From the NCBI GenBank assembly GCA_018889975.1, contig CP076546.1:1488001-1552000 (forward strand): a stretch of DNA of 64,000 bases. Direction: 5' to 3'. Position numbers and translations under genes: made by a program. The notes beneath the pieces are model-generated. The model worked only from the letters and a program-made list of their open reading frames with translations. It searched no databases and was not told the origin of the DNA. The stretch is from Bacillus sp. NP157. GTDB lineage: Bacteria > Pseudomonadota > Gammaproteobacteria > Xanthomonadales > Rhodanobacteraceae. Of the stretch, positions 37,346 to 45,025 are shown one piece after another. Each line of letters opens with the position of its first letter. Within the stretch, counting starts at the first letter, position 1.

Positions 37346-38460
37346 ACATCACCCATGTGGTCGAAAACCTGAATCGCGGCGGCCTGGAGCGGATGGTCAT
37401 CGACCTGGTGACCCAGCAGTTCCGCGAAGGTCACAAGGTGCAGGTGGTCTGCCTGTTCGAGCGCGGCGCCATGGCGACCGAGCTCGAGATCAAGGGCATC
37501 CCTGTGCGCGCCTGCGAGAAGCGCACCGGCTTCGACCTGCGTGCGATCGGTCGCGCACGTGGGTACATCGCCGGACATCGCACCGAGGTGCTGCATACGC
37601 ATAACGCGGTGGCGCACTACCAGGCCGTGCTCGCCACGGCGGGGCTGGGCATCCGCCAGGTGGTCAACACCCGCCACGGCATGGGCGCCACGCGCAAGCC
37701 AGGTCGCCGCGAGTGGCTGTTCCGCCGCTCGATGGCGGCGACCGATACCGTGGTCGCCGTGTGCGAAGCGGCCCGGCGCGACGCGGTGGATCGCGGCATG
37801 TTCCAGGCGCGCAAGTGCTGCGTGGTGCCCAACGGGATCCATCTGGACGGCTTCGACGTCGCGTCCGACACCATGCATGAGCGGCTCGCGCGGATCATCA
37901 ACGTGCCCCCGCGCACGCGGATCATCGGCACCGTGGGCCGGCTCAACTGGGCGAAGGACCAGGCCAGCCTGATCCGCGCGTTCCGTGCGGTACGCCACCA
38001 CCGGCGCGACACCGTGCTCGTGCTGATCGGCGACGGCGAGTTGCGCGAGACCCTGCGTGCGTGTGCCTTCGACGAAGGCATCGCCGGCTGCGTGCACTTC
38101 CTCGGCGATCGCAGTGACGTGCGCGAGCTCCTGCAGGGGCTCGACCTGTTCGTGCTGTCGTCGGTCACCGAAGGCTATTCGATGGCGCTGCTCGAAGCCT
38201 GCGCGACCGGCCTGCCGATCGTCGCCACCGACGTCGGCGGCAATGCCGAGATCGTGCGCGACCAGGCCACCGGCCGTCTGGTGCCCGCCTGCGACGCGCC
38301 GGCGCTGGCCGATGCGATGCTCGAGATGTTGCACGCCTCGCAGCAGGCCTCGGCCTTCGGTCGCGCCGCGCGCAGCTGGGTCGAACAGCACGGCTCGCTG
38401 CAGGCCATGGCCGCGCGTTATACGCGGCTGTATTTCGGGCACATGGACGCGCCGGCATGA
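37342..38460 (+). CDS. Glycosyltransferase, family 4 (exosortase-A-associated type)
   Basis: 372 residues; the GTG start at 37342 overlaps the previous stop (GTGA) and is chosen because the protein then begins MNITHVVENLNRGGLERMV, the classic GT-B N-terminus. The donor-binding half contains IIGTVGRLNWAKDQ near residue 195 and SSVTEGYSMALLEACATGLP near 275, with the E-x7-E retaining motif. It adds one sugar to the lipid-linked EPS unit on the cytoplasmic side. It resembles the transferase TIGR03088 of PEP-CTERM/EpsH loci as I recall it. Confidence 0.9.
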   Translation: MNITHVVENLNRGGLERMVIDLVTQQFREGHKVQVVCLFERGAMATELEIKGIPVRACEKRTGFDLRAIGRARGYIAGHRTEVLHTHNAVAHYQAVLATAGLGIRQVVNTRHGMGATRKPGRREWLFRRSMAATDTVVAVCEAARRDAVDRGMFQARKCCVVPNGIHLDGFDVASDTMHERLARIINVPPRTRIIGTVGRLNWAKDQASLIRAFRAVRHHRRDTVLVLIGDGELRETLRACAFDEGIAGCVHFLGDRSDVRELLQGLDLFVLSSVTEGYSMALLEACATGLPIVATDVGGNAEIVRDQATGRLVPACDAPALADAMLEMLHASQQASAFGRAARSWVEQHGSLQAMAARYTRLYFGHMDAPA

Positions 38461-39629
38461 AGATCCTGGTGCTCACCAACCTGTTTCCCACGCCGTGGGA
38501 TCCGCGCCGTGGGGCGTTCAATCGCCAGCAGTTCCAGCGGCTGGGCGAGCGCCACGACGTGGACGTGCTCACCGCCGTGGATTTCCGCGAGCGGATGGCC
38601 GGGGCGAAGGGCCAGGTGCATGTGCCGAACGTCAAACGCGACCACTTCACCTTTTACCATCCGCCGGGTATCGGCCGCTTCCTCAATGCCTTGTGCTACG
38701 TCGCCTGCGTGATGTGGCAGCGCGGCCGCGAACTGCGCCGCGCCAATTACGACGTGGTGCTCGGCAGCTGGGCGTTTCCGGATGGCGTGGCCGCGGCGTG
38801 GATCGCGCGCCTGCTGGGCGTGCCGTACGCAGTGAAGGTGCACGGCAGCGACCTCAACGTGCAGGCGAACGCGCGGCTGCGGCGGATGCAGATCCGCCAC
38901 TCGCTGCGCGGTGCGGGTGCGGTGCTGGCGGTGAGCAAGGCGCTGGCACAGAAAGCCATCGACATTGGCGCACGCCCGGATGCCGTCGAGACGGTCTACA
39001 ACGGCGTCGACGGTAAGCTGTTCCGCCGTGGCAACCGTGCGGCCGCCCGCGAACGGCTGGGCCTGCCGCTCGACGTGCCGCTGGTGCTGTACGTCGGCAA
39101 CCTGAAGGTGAGCAAGGGCTGCATGGACCTGATCGACGCCTTCCCGTCACTGGCGAAGCAGCGTCGCGATGCGCGGCTGTACTTCGTCGGCGATGGCCCG
39201 GACTTCACGACCCTGGAAGACCGTGCGGCTTCCCTGTGTTGCGCATCGGCCGTGCACTTCGCCGGCCCGGTCGGCCATGCCGCCCTGCCTGACTGGTTCC
39301 GCGCCGCCGACCTGCTGTGCCTGCCCAGCCATAACGAAGGCGTGCCGAACGTGGTGCTGGAAGCCATGGCCTGCGGTACGCCCGTGGTCGCGACCTCGGT
39401 CGGCGGCATCCCCGAAGTGGTGCCCACCTTCGCCGGGATCCTCGTGCCGGCCCACCACCCCGACCTCCTCGCCCGCGCGCTGGCCGACATGCTCGACCGC
39501 CACGTCGACGCCGAGGCCATCGCCGCGCATGCCACCAGCTTCCGCTGGGAAGACAACATCGACCGGCTGGAGCGGATGCTCGGCCGGGTTGCCGCCGGAG
39601 CCCCGGCCCACGTGAGTGCCAACGCATGA
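38457..39629 (+). CDS. Glycosyltransferase, family 4
   Basis: 390 residues, starting in an ATGA overlap. The GT-B fold is clear from the start MKILVLTNLFPTPWDPRRGA, with AVKVHGSDLN near residue 125, VLYVGNLKVSKG near 210, and SHNEGVPNVVLEAMACGTP near 285 (E-x7-E). The HGSD pattern and length are like TuaC/EpsF-type EPS transferases. It lies in a run of genes overlapping by 4 bp and is expected to act on the growing EPS unit. Confidence 0.9.
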   Translation: MKILVLTNLFPTPWDPRRGAFNRQQFQRLGERHDVDVLTAVDFRERMAGAKGQVHVPNVKRDHFTFYHPPGIGRFLNALCYVACVMWQRGRELRRANYDVVLGSWAFPDGVAAAWIARLLGVPYAVKVHGSDLNVQANARLRRMQIRHSLRGAGAVLAVSKALAQKAIDIGARPDAVETVYNGVDGKLFRRGNRAAARERLGLPLDVPLVLYVGNLKVSKGCMDLIDAFPSLAKQRRDARLYFVGDGPDFTTLEDRAASLCCASAVHFAGPVGHAALPDWFRAADLLCLPSHNEGVPNVVLEAMACGTPVVATSVGGIPEVVPTFAGILVPAHHPDLLARALADMLDRHVDAEAIAAHATSFRWEDNIDRLERMLGRVAAGAPAHVSANA

Positions 39630-40264
39630 TCCGCCGACCGAAGAAGCACGAACTGCTGGGCCTGCTGCCCGAACGCCTGCTGATGACGCGGGCGCGCGAC
39701 GACCATCGCTGCTATCTCAGCTTCGACGATGGCCCGGAGCCGGGCCATACGCCGAAACTGCTGGACGTGCTCGCCCGGCATGGCGTGAAGGCCAGCTTCT
39801 TCCTCGTCGGCGAGAAGATCGAGCAGTACCCGGAGATCGTCCAGCGGATCGTGGCCGAGGGGCACATGATCGGCAACCACTCCTATAGCCACTGGTCGTT
39901 CCGCAACATGAACCTGCGCGAGCAGCTGGACGAGGTGTATCGCACCGACGCCCTGCTGCGCCTGTTCGACGATCGCAACCACCACCGGATGCGTCCGCCG
40001 CATGGCTACGTGGGTGCGCAGCTGTTGCTGCACTTCGCCCGGCGCAAGCGCAGCTTCGTCTACTGGTCGTACGACAGCATGGATTACCAGGACCAGCCGG
40101 TCGAACGGCTGATCGACCGGCTCCGCACCGATCCGCCCGCGGCGGGTGACATCGTGCTGATGCACGACGACAGCGACAAGGCCGCCGAGGCCCTGGACGT
40201 GATGCTGCCCGAGTGGCTGGCCGGCGGCATGCGCTTCGACGCCCTGCCGGGGACCCACGCGTGA
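39626..40264 (+). CDS. Short polysaccharide deacetylase (NodB domain)
   Basis: 212 residues, ATGA overlap with the previous gene. It is a minimal carbohydrate esterase 4 domain: YLSFDDGPEPGHTPKLLD near residue 30 (motif 1), GNHSYSHWSF near 85 (HSxxH metal motif), MRPPHGY near 122 and LMHDDS near 173. There is no signal peptide or membrane segment, so it probably acts on a cytoplasmic or lipid-linked intermediate, unless it is exported by an unseen route. It is shorter than the other NodB protein in the locus and closer to the canonical chitooligosaccharide deacetylase pattern. Confidence 0.9.
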   Translation: MIRRPKKHELLGLLPERLLMTRARDDHRCYLSFDDGPEPGHTPKLLDVLARHGVKASFFLVGEKIEQYPEIVQRIVAEGHMIGNHSYSHWSFRNMNLREQLDEVYRTDALLRLFDDRNHHRMRPPHGYVGAQLLLHFARRKRSFVYWSYDSMDYQDQPVERLIDRLRTDPPAAGDIVLMHDDSDKAAEALDVMLPEWLAGGMRFDALPGTHA

Positions 40265-41496
40265 ACATCCTCTACCATCACCGCACTCGCGGCCGGCACG
40301 TCGAAGGCGTGCATATCCGTGGGATCGTCAACGCCCTGCGCGCGCTCGGCCACTCGGTCACGGTGATGTCGTTCCCCGGGGCGGATCCCGAGCACGAAGT
40401 GCCCGAGGCGACCGGAGCGGCGCCGCGCAAGGGCCGCCTTGCCGGCGTGGTGACCCGCCTTCCCGGCGTGGTCTTCGAACTCTTCGAGATCGCCTATAAC
40501 CTCGTCACCCAGTTCCGCATGTCGCGGACGCTTCGCGTCGCACCCGACCTGATCTACGAACGCTACTCGCTGTTTCTCTTCGCCACCGTCTGGATGGCCC
40601 GCCGTCGCGGCATCCCCATCGTGCTGGAGATCAATGACTCGGCGCTGGTGCAGCGCGTGCGCCCGCTCACGATGAAGGCGCTGGCCCGGCGCGTCGAGGC
40701 GTGGTGTTTCCGCCAGGCTACGGGACTCGTCTTCATCTCCACGTATTTTCGCGACCATGCGCGCGAGGCTTACGGCGACATCGCGCCCTCCGTGGTGTCC
40801 CCGAATGCGGTCGACGTGGCGAGCTTCGAACCCGGTGACTTTGACCGGGATGCCCTGCGTGCGGCCCGCGGCCTCACCGGACGCACCGTCTGCGGCCACA
40901 TGGGTGCCTTCGCTCCCTGGCACGGCGTGGACAAGTTCATCGAGTCGGTGGCGACGCGGCTGGACGAGGCCCCGTCGCTGGCCCTGCTCTTCGTGGGCGA
41001 CGGCCGGATGTTGCCCGCCATCCGCGAGCGGGTCGCCGACCTGGGGCTGGCCGACCGGATCCTCCTGCCCGGCCGCGTGCCGCACACCGAGATCGCCAGC
41101 TGGATCGCCTGCATGGATTACGCGGTGTTGCCGGACTCGAACGAATACGGGTCGCCCATGAAACTTTTCGAGCAGATGTGCATGGGGGTCGCCGTGGTCT
41201 CGCCGGATTACGCGCCGTGTGCCGAAGTGATCACCGACGGTGTCACCGGCTGGCTGTTCCCCCGTGGCGACGCCGCGGCGTGCGTGCAGCGGGTGCTCGA
41301 TCTGGCCGATCGCGGTGACGAGTGCCGTCGTATCGGCGCCGCCGCCCGCGAGTACATCGTCCGCGAGCGCCAGTGGCGCAATAACGCGGAAGACCTGCTG
41401 ACCCTGGTGCCGACGCGCGACGCCGGCCTGGCCACGCCCAGGAACGTTACAGCCGCCGACAAGGCGTCGAAAGCCACGGCCGGAGTTTCCGCATGA
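40261..41496 (+). CDS. Glycosyltransferase, family 4
   Basis: 411 residues from a GTG at 40261 that overlaps the previous stop (GTGA). It begins MNILYHHRTRGRHVEGVHIR. The acceptor half includes PDLIYERYSLFLFA and VLEINDSAL. The donor half includes VCGHMGAFAPWHGVDKFI near residue 220 and DSNEYGSPMKLFEQMCMGVA near 293, the E-x7-E-like site. The C-terminal ~25 residues are Ala/Thr-rich. It is probably the third GT4 enzyme in sequence on the EPS repeat unit. Confidence 0.88.
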   Translation: MNILYHHRTRGRHVEGVHIRGIVNALRALGHSVTVMSFPGADPEHEVPEATGAAPRKGRLAGVVTRLPGVVFELFEIAYNLVTQFRMSRTLRVAPDLIYERYSLFLFATVWMARRRGIPIVLEINDSALVQRVRPLTMKALARRVEAWCFRQATGLVFISTYFRDHAREAYGDIAPSVVSPNAVDVASFEPGDFDRDALRAARGLTGRTVCGHMGAFAPWHGVDKFIESVATRLDEAPSLALLFVGDGRMLPAIRERVADLGLADRILLPGRVPHTEIASWIACMDYAVLPDSNEYGSPMKLFEQMCMGVAVVSPDYAPCAEVITDGVTGWLFPRGDAAACVQRVLDLADRGDECRRIGAAAREYIVRERQWRNNAEDLLTLVPTRDAGLATPRNVTAADKASKATAGVSA

Positions 41497-42755
41497 TCAT
41501 CCTCGCCGTCTTCCTCGGACTGGTCGTCCTGTTCGCAGCCGCCGTCACGGTGGCCATCCGCGCGCGCAACATGCAGTACTGGCTGTGGGGCTACCTCACC
41601 CGACGCAAGGCGCCGAAGGCCGAGGGGACCCGGCATATCGTGTTCTGCTTCGTCGACCATTTCGAACCCAACTGGGGCCGGGTCGACCTGGATCGCCAGC
41701 GCCAACGCGTCAACCGCTGGTGCAAGGATTACCGCGAACTGGCCGGTCGCCATCGTGACGCCGACGGTCGCCCGCCCCAGCACAGCTTCTTCTACCCCGA
41801 AGAGGAATACGTCGAGGAACACCTGGACAAGCTGGCCAGCCTCTGTGCGGACGGTTACGGCGAGATCGAAATCCACCTGCACCACGACGACGACACCGCC
41901 GAAAACTTCACGGCCACCATCGACCGGTTCAACACGCTGTTGCACGAGCGCCACGGGGCCCTCCCGCGCGACCCGGTCACCGGGCAGCTGAAGTTCGCCT
42001 TCATCCACGGCAACTGGTGCCTGGCCAACAGCCGGCCGGACGGAAAGTGGTGCGGTATCAACAACGAGCTGGTGCTGCTCCGCGAGCTTGGCTGCTATGC
42101 CGACTTCACGCTGCCCTCGGCACCCAGCGATACCCAGACGAGGATGTCCAACGCGATCTACTACGCGGCCGACAACCCCGGTAAGCCGAAGGGCCACGAC
42201 ACCGGCGTGCGCATGCGCGTCGGCGGCAAGCCCAGCGGCGACCTGCTGATCATCCAGGGTGTCCTCGGGCTCAACTGGAAGAAGCGCCGCTTCGGCATCC
42301 TCCCCCGCATCGAGAACTCCGATATCCGCCAGGGCTGCCCGCCGACGCGCGACCGCGTGGACCAGTGGGTCGATACCGCCATCCATGTCGAGGGGCGCCC
42401 GGAGTGGATCTTCATCAAGATCCACACCCACGGCACCCAGGAACGGGACATGGACACGTTGCTAGGCCAGCCCGTCGATGCGATGCACAGCTATCTCGAG
42501 TCGCGCTACAACGATGGCAAGGACTACGCGCTGCACTACGTGACAGCGCGCGAGATGTACAACATCGCCAAGGCCGCCGAAGCCGGGATGACGGGAAACC
42601 CGAACCTCTACCGCAATTTCGAGCTCGGCGTACCGCCGGGCGTCCGTCAGGACGGCACGCCAGAGTCCGGAAAGTCCTCCTCGGACTCCAGGAAATCGAA
42701 CATCACGTTCGCCGGGTCGGACACGCTCAGGATGCCCTCCCGCTCGACGTCGTAG
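41493..42755 (+). CDS. Membrane-anchored EPS-locus protein of unknown function, 3' end antisense to next gene
   Basis: 420 residues in an ATGA overlap. An N-terminal membrane helix (IILAVFLGLVVLFAAAVTVAI) is followed by a soluble domain with metal-site-like clusters: CFVDHFEPNW, EIHLHHDDDT, FIHGNWCLANS and IKIHTHGTQERD. The arrangement suggests a distant deacetylase or glycosidase-type barrel, but I do not recognise the family. The last ~36 residues (from about QDGTPES) are encoded opposite the 3' end of the repeat protein on the minus strand and look unlike the rest. This suggests the original stop was lost when island 2 joined here. Confidence 0.75.
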   Translation: MIILAVFLGLVVLFAAAVTVAIRARNMQYWLWGYLTRRKAPKAEGTRHIVFCFVDHFEPNWGRVDLDRQRQRVNRWCKDYRELAGRHRDADGRPPQHSFFYPEEEYVEEHLDKLASLCADGYGEIEIHLHHDDDTAENFTATIDRFNTLLHERHGALPRDPVTGQLKFAFIHGNWCLANSRPDGKWCGINNELVLLRELGCYADFTLPSAPSDTQTRMSNAIYYAADNPGKPKGHDTGVRMRVGGKPSGDLLIIQGVLGLNWKKRRFGILPRIENSDIRQGCPPTRDRVDQWVDTAIHVEGRPEWIFIKIHTHGTQERDMDTLLGQPVDAMHSYLESRYNDGKDYALHYVTAREMYNIAKAAEAGMTGNPNLYRNFELGVPPGVRQDGTPESGKSSSDSRKSNITFAGSDTLRMPSRSTS

Positions 42756-43528
42756 GCCACCTCGAGCGGGAACGTGCAGGAACCGCGGTCACGGAGGATG
42801 TCCATCAGGTCCTCGTACGACACGAGCAGTTGCACCATGGGGTCCTGCGTGACGTCGGTGCGCAGCAGGGTCACCTCGCCCGAGAACACGTCACCGACAC
42901 GCAGGCGGATGCGGTCGCCGGTCACGCACGGCGGGGTCGTCGCCGGGATCGTCACGATCAACTCGGGGCTGATGTCCGTCTGCGAGATCTTCGTCCAGCC
43001 CAGGCGCACGCCCGGCGCAGGCATCACGGCAGGCGCATCCTTGATGAGCATATGCACCGTGGTCACAGGCGCACGCCCCTTCGAAGCGCCATCGGCATCC
43101 CACACTTCGTAGAAGATCTCCACGCGACCGTTCTCACGAAAGCTTTCGAAGACATCGCGGCCAAAGCGCACCGTCAGCGGCATGTCGCTCACGCCGGGCG
43201 ACAGCACGCCGATACGAATGGTCTGGCGCATGCCCCGCGGGCGAGCAAGCAGGACGATGTGGTCGTCCTTCGCCTGCCCCTTGTACGCGGGGATGATCCC
43301 AACCAGCTCCGCACACGGCATGGCCAGCAGGCTCACCAGCGAAAGGCCATCCTGCTCGATGGCATCCGGGAACACGATCCGCGAGAGATGCTGGCGACGC
43401 TTATGGGTGCGCTCGCTCTGCATCACGACGGGGCAGCCACGCTCGTTACGCAGCGGGGACTGGGTCAACATGAGGTACTCGTACGACTGATCGCGATCGG
43501 TGACCGACGGTTTCTCTTCTTGCGTCAC
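42647..43528 (-). CDS. Ig-like-repeat family protein (293 aa), island 2
   Basis: The GTG at 43528 is preferred because AAGGAG lies eight bases upstream; an upstream GTG at 43567 has no ribosome site. The protein contains HLSRIVFPDAIEQDGLSL, which matches LLPRIIF...IERDGIS in the 47788 protein and LLSRIMFPQRFHAEGV in the 43934 protein, then a GDxIxLxV strand (VTGDRIRLRVGDVF) and a Big-like end. No signal peptide. Its last 109 bp run antisense to the end of the EPS gene at 41493. It is divergent from the 43934 gene across the 43818 palindrome. Function unknown. Confidence 0.75.
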   Translation of the reverse strand: MTQEEKPSVTDRDQSYEYLMLTQSPLRNERGCPVVMQSERTHKRRQHLSRIVFPDAIEQDGLSLVSLLAMPCAELVGIIPAYKGQAKDDHIVLLARPRGMRQTIRIGVLSPGVSDMPLTVRFGRDVFESFRENGRVEIFYEVWDADGASKGRAPVTTVHMLIKDAPAVMPAPGVRLGWTKISQTDISPELIVTIPATTPPCVTGDRIRLRVGDVFSGEVTLLRTDVTQDPMVQLLVSYEDLMDILRDRGSCTFPLEVAYDVEREGILSVSDPANVMFDFLESEEDFPDSGVPS

Positions 43529-43933
43529 GACGGCAACTCCTTCTGTGCGTGTTGGTGGTGAGGGCACAGGTTAGGCGTCGAGGAAGCCCTGAAAAATCGG
43601 GGAATGCCTCGAATGCGGCGGCATGCCGCCCATAAAGGTTTGTAAGCCCCCACCTCCCGTAAACACCAAAAGCTCTATTTATCATATAGTTGTGGCGTAG
43701 CAGGGGCGTTGTCGTGAGCTGCGCAACCTGCATCCGTGGGGCGATCGCCTCCAATGCACCTACCCGAGCGCCCTAGGGCCGCTACGGGGAAATTCCTTCA
43801 GAAAAGCCCTACGCTTGTTAGGCGATTGCCTACCCAAGACGGAGTGGATAACCGGCGGTCCGATGGCCAGTTCGCTGATTCTGGGTAGAAGCGCAAATGT
43901 TTAGATTTGCTGCTCCTTCAACCGGAGCACGAA
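43529..43933. promoter_or_regulatory. Divergent control region in island 2, 405 bp
   Basis: Non-coding, with an A/T-rich patch at about 43660-43695 (CTCTATTTATCATATAG) that is a reasonable promoter candidate, and the palindrome at 43818-43833. No RNA gene or ORF stands out. Confidence 0.55.
43818..43833. promoter_or_regulatory. Palindromic operator candidate TTAGG-N6-CCTAC
   Basis: TTAGGCGATTGCCTAC. It shares its first eight bases and half-site spacing with the island 1 element at 8529-8544, and lies 100 bp before the 43934 start. Confidence 0.5.
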
Positions 43934-44854
43934 ATGAACGAAGCAACCTCGAACTCACCCATGTCCAATGCTGACTCGACAGTTGAGCCCGCCCGTCAGG
44001 ACCAACCGAACGAGCACACGAAGATGCCTCCGCTCTCGGAGATCAAGGTCGTCAAGGGACTGATTCCGATCATCCCAGACGCGTTCTCCGACCTGGTCGT
44101 GCCCAACACCCTCATGACTGAGGGACTGCTTGTGCACGCGCCGATCATTACGGATCAGGACGGTCAGAACTACACGGATCCCGGGTTTGATTTCGATCTC
44201 TACTACGGAGAGCAGCGGATCCCGAACGGCCACGCCGTTTATAGTGACACCACCCATAAATACGTACCGATCATCATCCCTGCCGAATTCATCGACGGTC
44301 TCGATGAAGGAGTCGTCCATTCCATTCGCTACATGGTGTCCGCGCGCCCGTTCGGTGACATGGTGTTCTCAGAAGATGCACATTTCCGGATCGACCGAAC
44401 GCCCGCCGGCGGGCGGCTGCTGTCTCGCATCATGTTCCCGCAACGCTTTCACGCAGAGGGCGTGTGCCTCGACACCCTGTTTTCGTTGCCGGGTGGCGCA
44501 CTTGAGGGCGTTATCGCGGACTACCGCGACCTGGATCCCCTGGACATCGTCAGCGTCCGCATGAGGCTCCAGGGCCAGGCGAATGAGATTCCCGTGTGTG
44601 AGTTCGCCGCCGGAGAGGATCGCACCCCCATGACGATCCACCTCACCCGTTCGGATTTCGAAAAACTTGGCGAAGATGGTCCGGTAGACATCTACTACCG
44701 CGTGCGCGACAAGGCTGGCAACCTTAGTGAGGAGTCGGTTACGGCGACGCTGGAGCAGAGCTTCGTAGACACGATCGATGAACCCGAAATGTCGACCATC
44801 ACGGTATTTGTTGCTGTCATCATAAGTGGCGACTGCGCCAACGTGGTTTTGTAA
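43934..44854 (+). CDS. Ig-like-repeat family protein (306 aa), island 2
   Basis: The ATG at 43934 has GGAG about seven bases upstream; the ORF is open from 43907. The first 40 residues are polar and disordered-looking, with no signal peptide. The body has the family pattern: TEGLLVHAPI, FIDGLDEGVVHSIRYMVS, DRTPAGGRLLSRIMFPQRF, then VDIYYRVRDKAGNLSEES. It aligns well with the N-terminal half of the 47788 protein. It ends soon after one repeat, with an odd hydrophobic tail (VFVAVIISGDCANVVL) that may mark truncation of a once longer gene. Confidence 0.75.
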   Translation: MNEATSNSPMSNADSTVEPARQDQPNEHTKMPPLSEIKVVKGLIPIIPDAFSDLVVPNTLMTEGLLVHAPIITDQDGQNYTDPGFDFDLYYGEQRIPNGHAVYSDTTHKYVPIIIPAEFIDGLDEGVVHSIRYMVSARPFGDMVFSEDAHFRIDRTPAGGRLLSRIMFPQRFHAEGVCLDTLFSLPGGALEGVIADYRDLDPLDIVSVRMRLQGQANEIPVCEFAAGEDRTPMTIHLTRSDFEKLGEDGPVDIYYRVRDKAGNLSEESVTATLEQSFVDTIDEPEMSTITVFVAVIISGDCANVVL

Positions 44855-44915
44855 TCTGCAAGTATCCGAAGCACTTCAAACGATCGAAGTGACTGAGACG
44901 TGCTGGTCTCCTGAA

Positions 44916-44958
44916 GTCAATTGATGATCGCCCGTGGTCGACGCGATCATCAATTGAC
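44916..44958. terminator. Long inverted repeat between convergent genes
   Basis: GTCAATTGATGATCG and its exact reverse complement CGATCATCAATTGAC are separated by 13 bases; one more inner C-G pair makes 16 bp. It lies between the convergent stops at 44854 and 45026 and probably acts as a bidirectional terminator, although no T tract follows. It could instead be a protein-binding palindrome or a remnant insertion site. Confidence 0.5.
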
Positions 44959-45025
44959 GTGTCAAGGGTGCCCTACTGGAAGACGCCTCAGCCGCAATTG
45001 GGCCGGGCGTCACCGACCGAATTAA

